A DNA stretch of 64,000 nt, taken from NCBI RefSeq assembly GCF_003003005.1, contig NZ_PVTR01000001.1:62001-126000 (forward strand), written 5' to 3'. The DNA is from Mongoliibacter ruber (GTDB taxonomy: Bacteria; Bacteroidota; Bacteroidia; Cytophagales; Cyclobacteriaceae). The position numbers and the translations under genes were made by a program. Below are positions 63,121 to 64,000 of the stretch, in pieces. The notes under the pieces are model-generated. The model did not search any database. It was not told where the DNA came from and saw nothing but the letters and a program-made list of their open reading frames with translations. The number at the start of each line of letters is the position of its first letter. Positions within the stretch are counted from its first letter, which is position 1.

Positions 63121-63948
63121 ATGAAAGAACTTGGAAAAATCAACAGCCTATTAATCAATAGGTTTACCGATAATGGTGCTTATTTGGCATTACAAGAAGG
63201 TGGCGAAGTGCTTTTACCAAAAGGGTACTTGGATGGAACCGAAGAAGTTGGTAAAGAAATTGAAGTTTTTGTGTATACCGATTCTGAAGATAGGCCAGTA
63301 GCTGTCACATCGCCTCCTGTGGCTTTGTTGGATGAATTCGCAGTAATGGAAGCCAAGCAAATTACCAAAATTGGTGCTTTTATGGACTGGGGATTACCCA
63401 AGGATCTTTTTGTGCCCAATGCCGAAATGGGTCAAAATATGGAAGTCGGGGAGAAGTACCTTATACGGGTGTGTCTTGATTACAAGACCGAGCGCTTGAT
63501 TGGTGTCAATAAATATGAAGATTTTTTACTTACCGATACTCAAGGCTTCGAAGCCGGGCAACAAATAGAGGTTTTGGTATTTGATGAATCTGACTTAGGC
63601 TATAAAGGATTGATAGAAGGGAATTTTGAAGGATTGATTTATAAAAATGAGGTTTTCAAACCCATGGAAATCGGTGATAGGGTGAACGCTTATGTCAAAA
63701 AAAGGAGAGATGATGGGAAATTAGACTTACAACTTCTACCAAGTGGCAGGGAAAAATATGAAGAAGGGGCCGAAAAAATCCTAGAAGTTTTAAAAGTCCA
63801 GAAGTTTTTGCCCCTTCATGATAAATCATCCCCTGAATCAATCAAAGAGTTGTTGGGAATGAGTAAAAAACACTTCAAACAATCAATAGGTCAACTTTAC
63901 AAGGCTAAAAAAATTGAGATAAAAGGTGATGGAATCAGCTTAGTCTAA
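63121..63948 (+). CDS. CvfB-like S1 RNA-binding protein
   Basis: A 275-residue protein with S1-like domains (FAVMEAKQITKIGAFMDWGL, KDLFVPNAEM; later EGLIYKNEVFKPMEIGDRVNAYV) and a C-terminal winged helix (SPESIKELLGMSKKHFKQSI). It matches the CvfB/YitL family, whose Staphylococcus member affects virulence gene expression; in this organism a role in RNA binding is plausible but unproven. Ends at the window's right end next to a partial gene on the other strand. Confidence 0.9.
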   Translation: MKELGKINSLLINRFTDNGAYLALQEGGEVLLPKGYLDGTEEVGKEIEVFVYTDSEDRPVAVTSPPVALLDEFAVMEAKQITKIGAFMDWGLPKDLFVPNAEMGQNMEVGEKYLIRVCLDYKTERLIGVNKYEDFLLTDTQGFEAGQQIEVLVFDESDLGYKGLIEGNFEGLIYKNEVFKPMEIGDRVNAYVKKRRDDGKLDLQLLPSGREKYEEGAEKILEVLKVQKFLPLHDKSSPESIKELLGMSKKHFKQSIGQLYKAKKIEIKGDGISLV

Positions 63949-64000
63949 TTCTAAGATGTTATTTGGCGTAAGGCACAATACAGCTTTATTCTTTTTGATG
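63940..64000 (-). CDS. Possible 3' end of a gene entering from the right
   Basis: On the minus strand the last codons read IKKNKAVLCLTPNNILELD before a stop at 63940-63942, consistent with the tail of a gene that continues beyond the window and overlaps the cvfB-like stop by a few bases. Too short to identify. Confidence 0.3.
   Translation of the reverse strand, partial: IKKNKAVLCLTPNNILELD

Overview
The window looks like a chromosomal segment of a Bacteroidota bacterium, most likely Cytophagales of the Cyclobacteriaceae/Algoriphagus type (inference from gene content and protein style; no rRNA is present). Supporting signs are TonB receptors with an N-terminal carboxypeptidase-like domain, Cys lipoproteins, TAnnTTTG-type -7 boxes, secreted GH families, DUF1460/DUF3307/DUF2452 proteins and low-GC intergenic DNA. 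No tRNA, rRNA, CRISPR array, prophage or intact insertion sequence was seen.

Region 1 (1-17.04 kb) is a glucuronoxylan/uronate utilisation cluster. A GH67 alpha-glucuronidase (cut by the left edge) and a GH43 lipoprotein would release glucuronic acid and pentoses. UxaC, an SDR mannonate/fructuronate reductase and UxuA carry glucuronate to 2-keto-3-deoxygluconate. Two LacI regulators are embedded, and three CG-centred palindromes (4011, 8195, 12222) lie in the promoters. A divergent arm carries a Tat-exported Gfo/Idh/MocA oxidoreductase, a double DUF1080 lipoprotein and two secreted GH2 enzymes.

Region 2 (17.07-20.3 kb) holds a DUF1801/YdeI protein, a SatD-like regulator coupled to a DUF3307 membrane protein behind three CGATA/TATCG palindromes, and a DUF1460 hydrolase. 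Region 3 (20.3-26.1 kb) is an acyl-CoA cluster of SDR, acyl-CoA dehydrogenase, APH-like kinase and 3-hydroxyacyl-CoA dehydrogenase, flanked by an enoyl reductase-like MDR protein and a TetR regulator. The kinase/dehydrogenase/SDR set resembles 4-hydroxyacyl-CoA catabolism (LvaA/C/D, ACAD10/11).

Region 4 (26.25-46.95 kb) is mixed housekeeping: tyrS, an aldo/keto reductase coupled to a patatin lipase, a YfcC-type carrier, a secreted TPR protein with seven CxxC motifs, a hydrolase plus rmuC, a COG0523 GTPase, trkA-trkH, a TPR histidine kinase, and a DNA ligase-helicase pair.

Region 5 (47.0-51.7 kb) is a candidate metal-acquisition locus: a TonB receptor, a DUF4625 lipoprotein and a His-rich lipoprotein. 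Its promoters share a TGCAA-N5-TTGCA operator with the COG0523 GTPase gene 12 kb away. I regard this putative Zur-like regulon as the most interesting signal. Region 6 (51.9-59.4 kb) encodes exported hydrolases: a subtilisin with a Gly-Gly-Asp repeat linker, an alpha/beta hydrolase, gamma-glutamyltransferase and an S9 peptidase. Region 7 (59.5-64 kb) has an orphan Hpt protein, a small membrane protein upstream of DUF2452, a deoxynucleoside kinase, a 3-hydroxybutyryl-CoA dehydrogenase and a CvfB-like protein.

Two diverged copies of a 130-140 bp element with terminal inverted repeats (5358-5497 and 36889-37018) look like a non-autonomous mobile or otherwise repetitive element. Two other intergenic hairpin-type repeats (about 5678-5725 and 28413-28488) resemble dispersed bacterial repeats.
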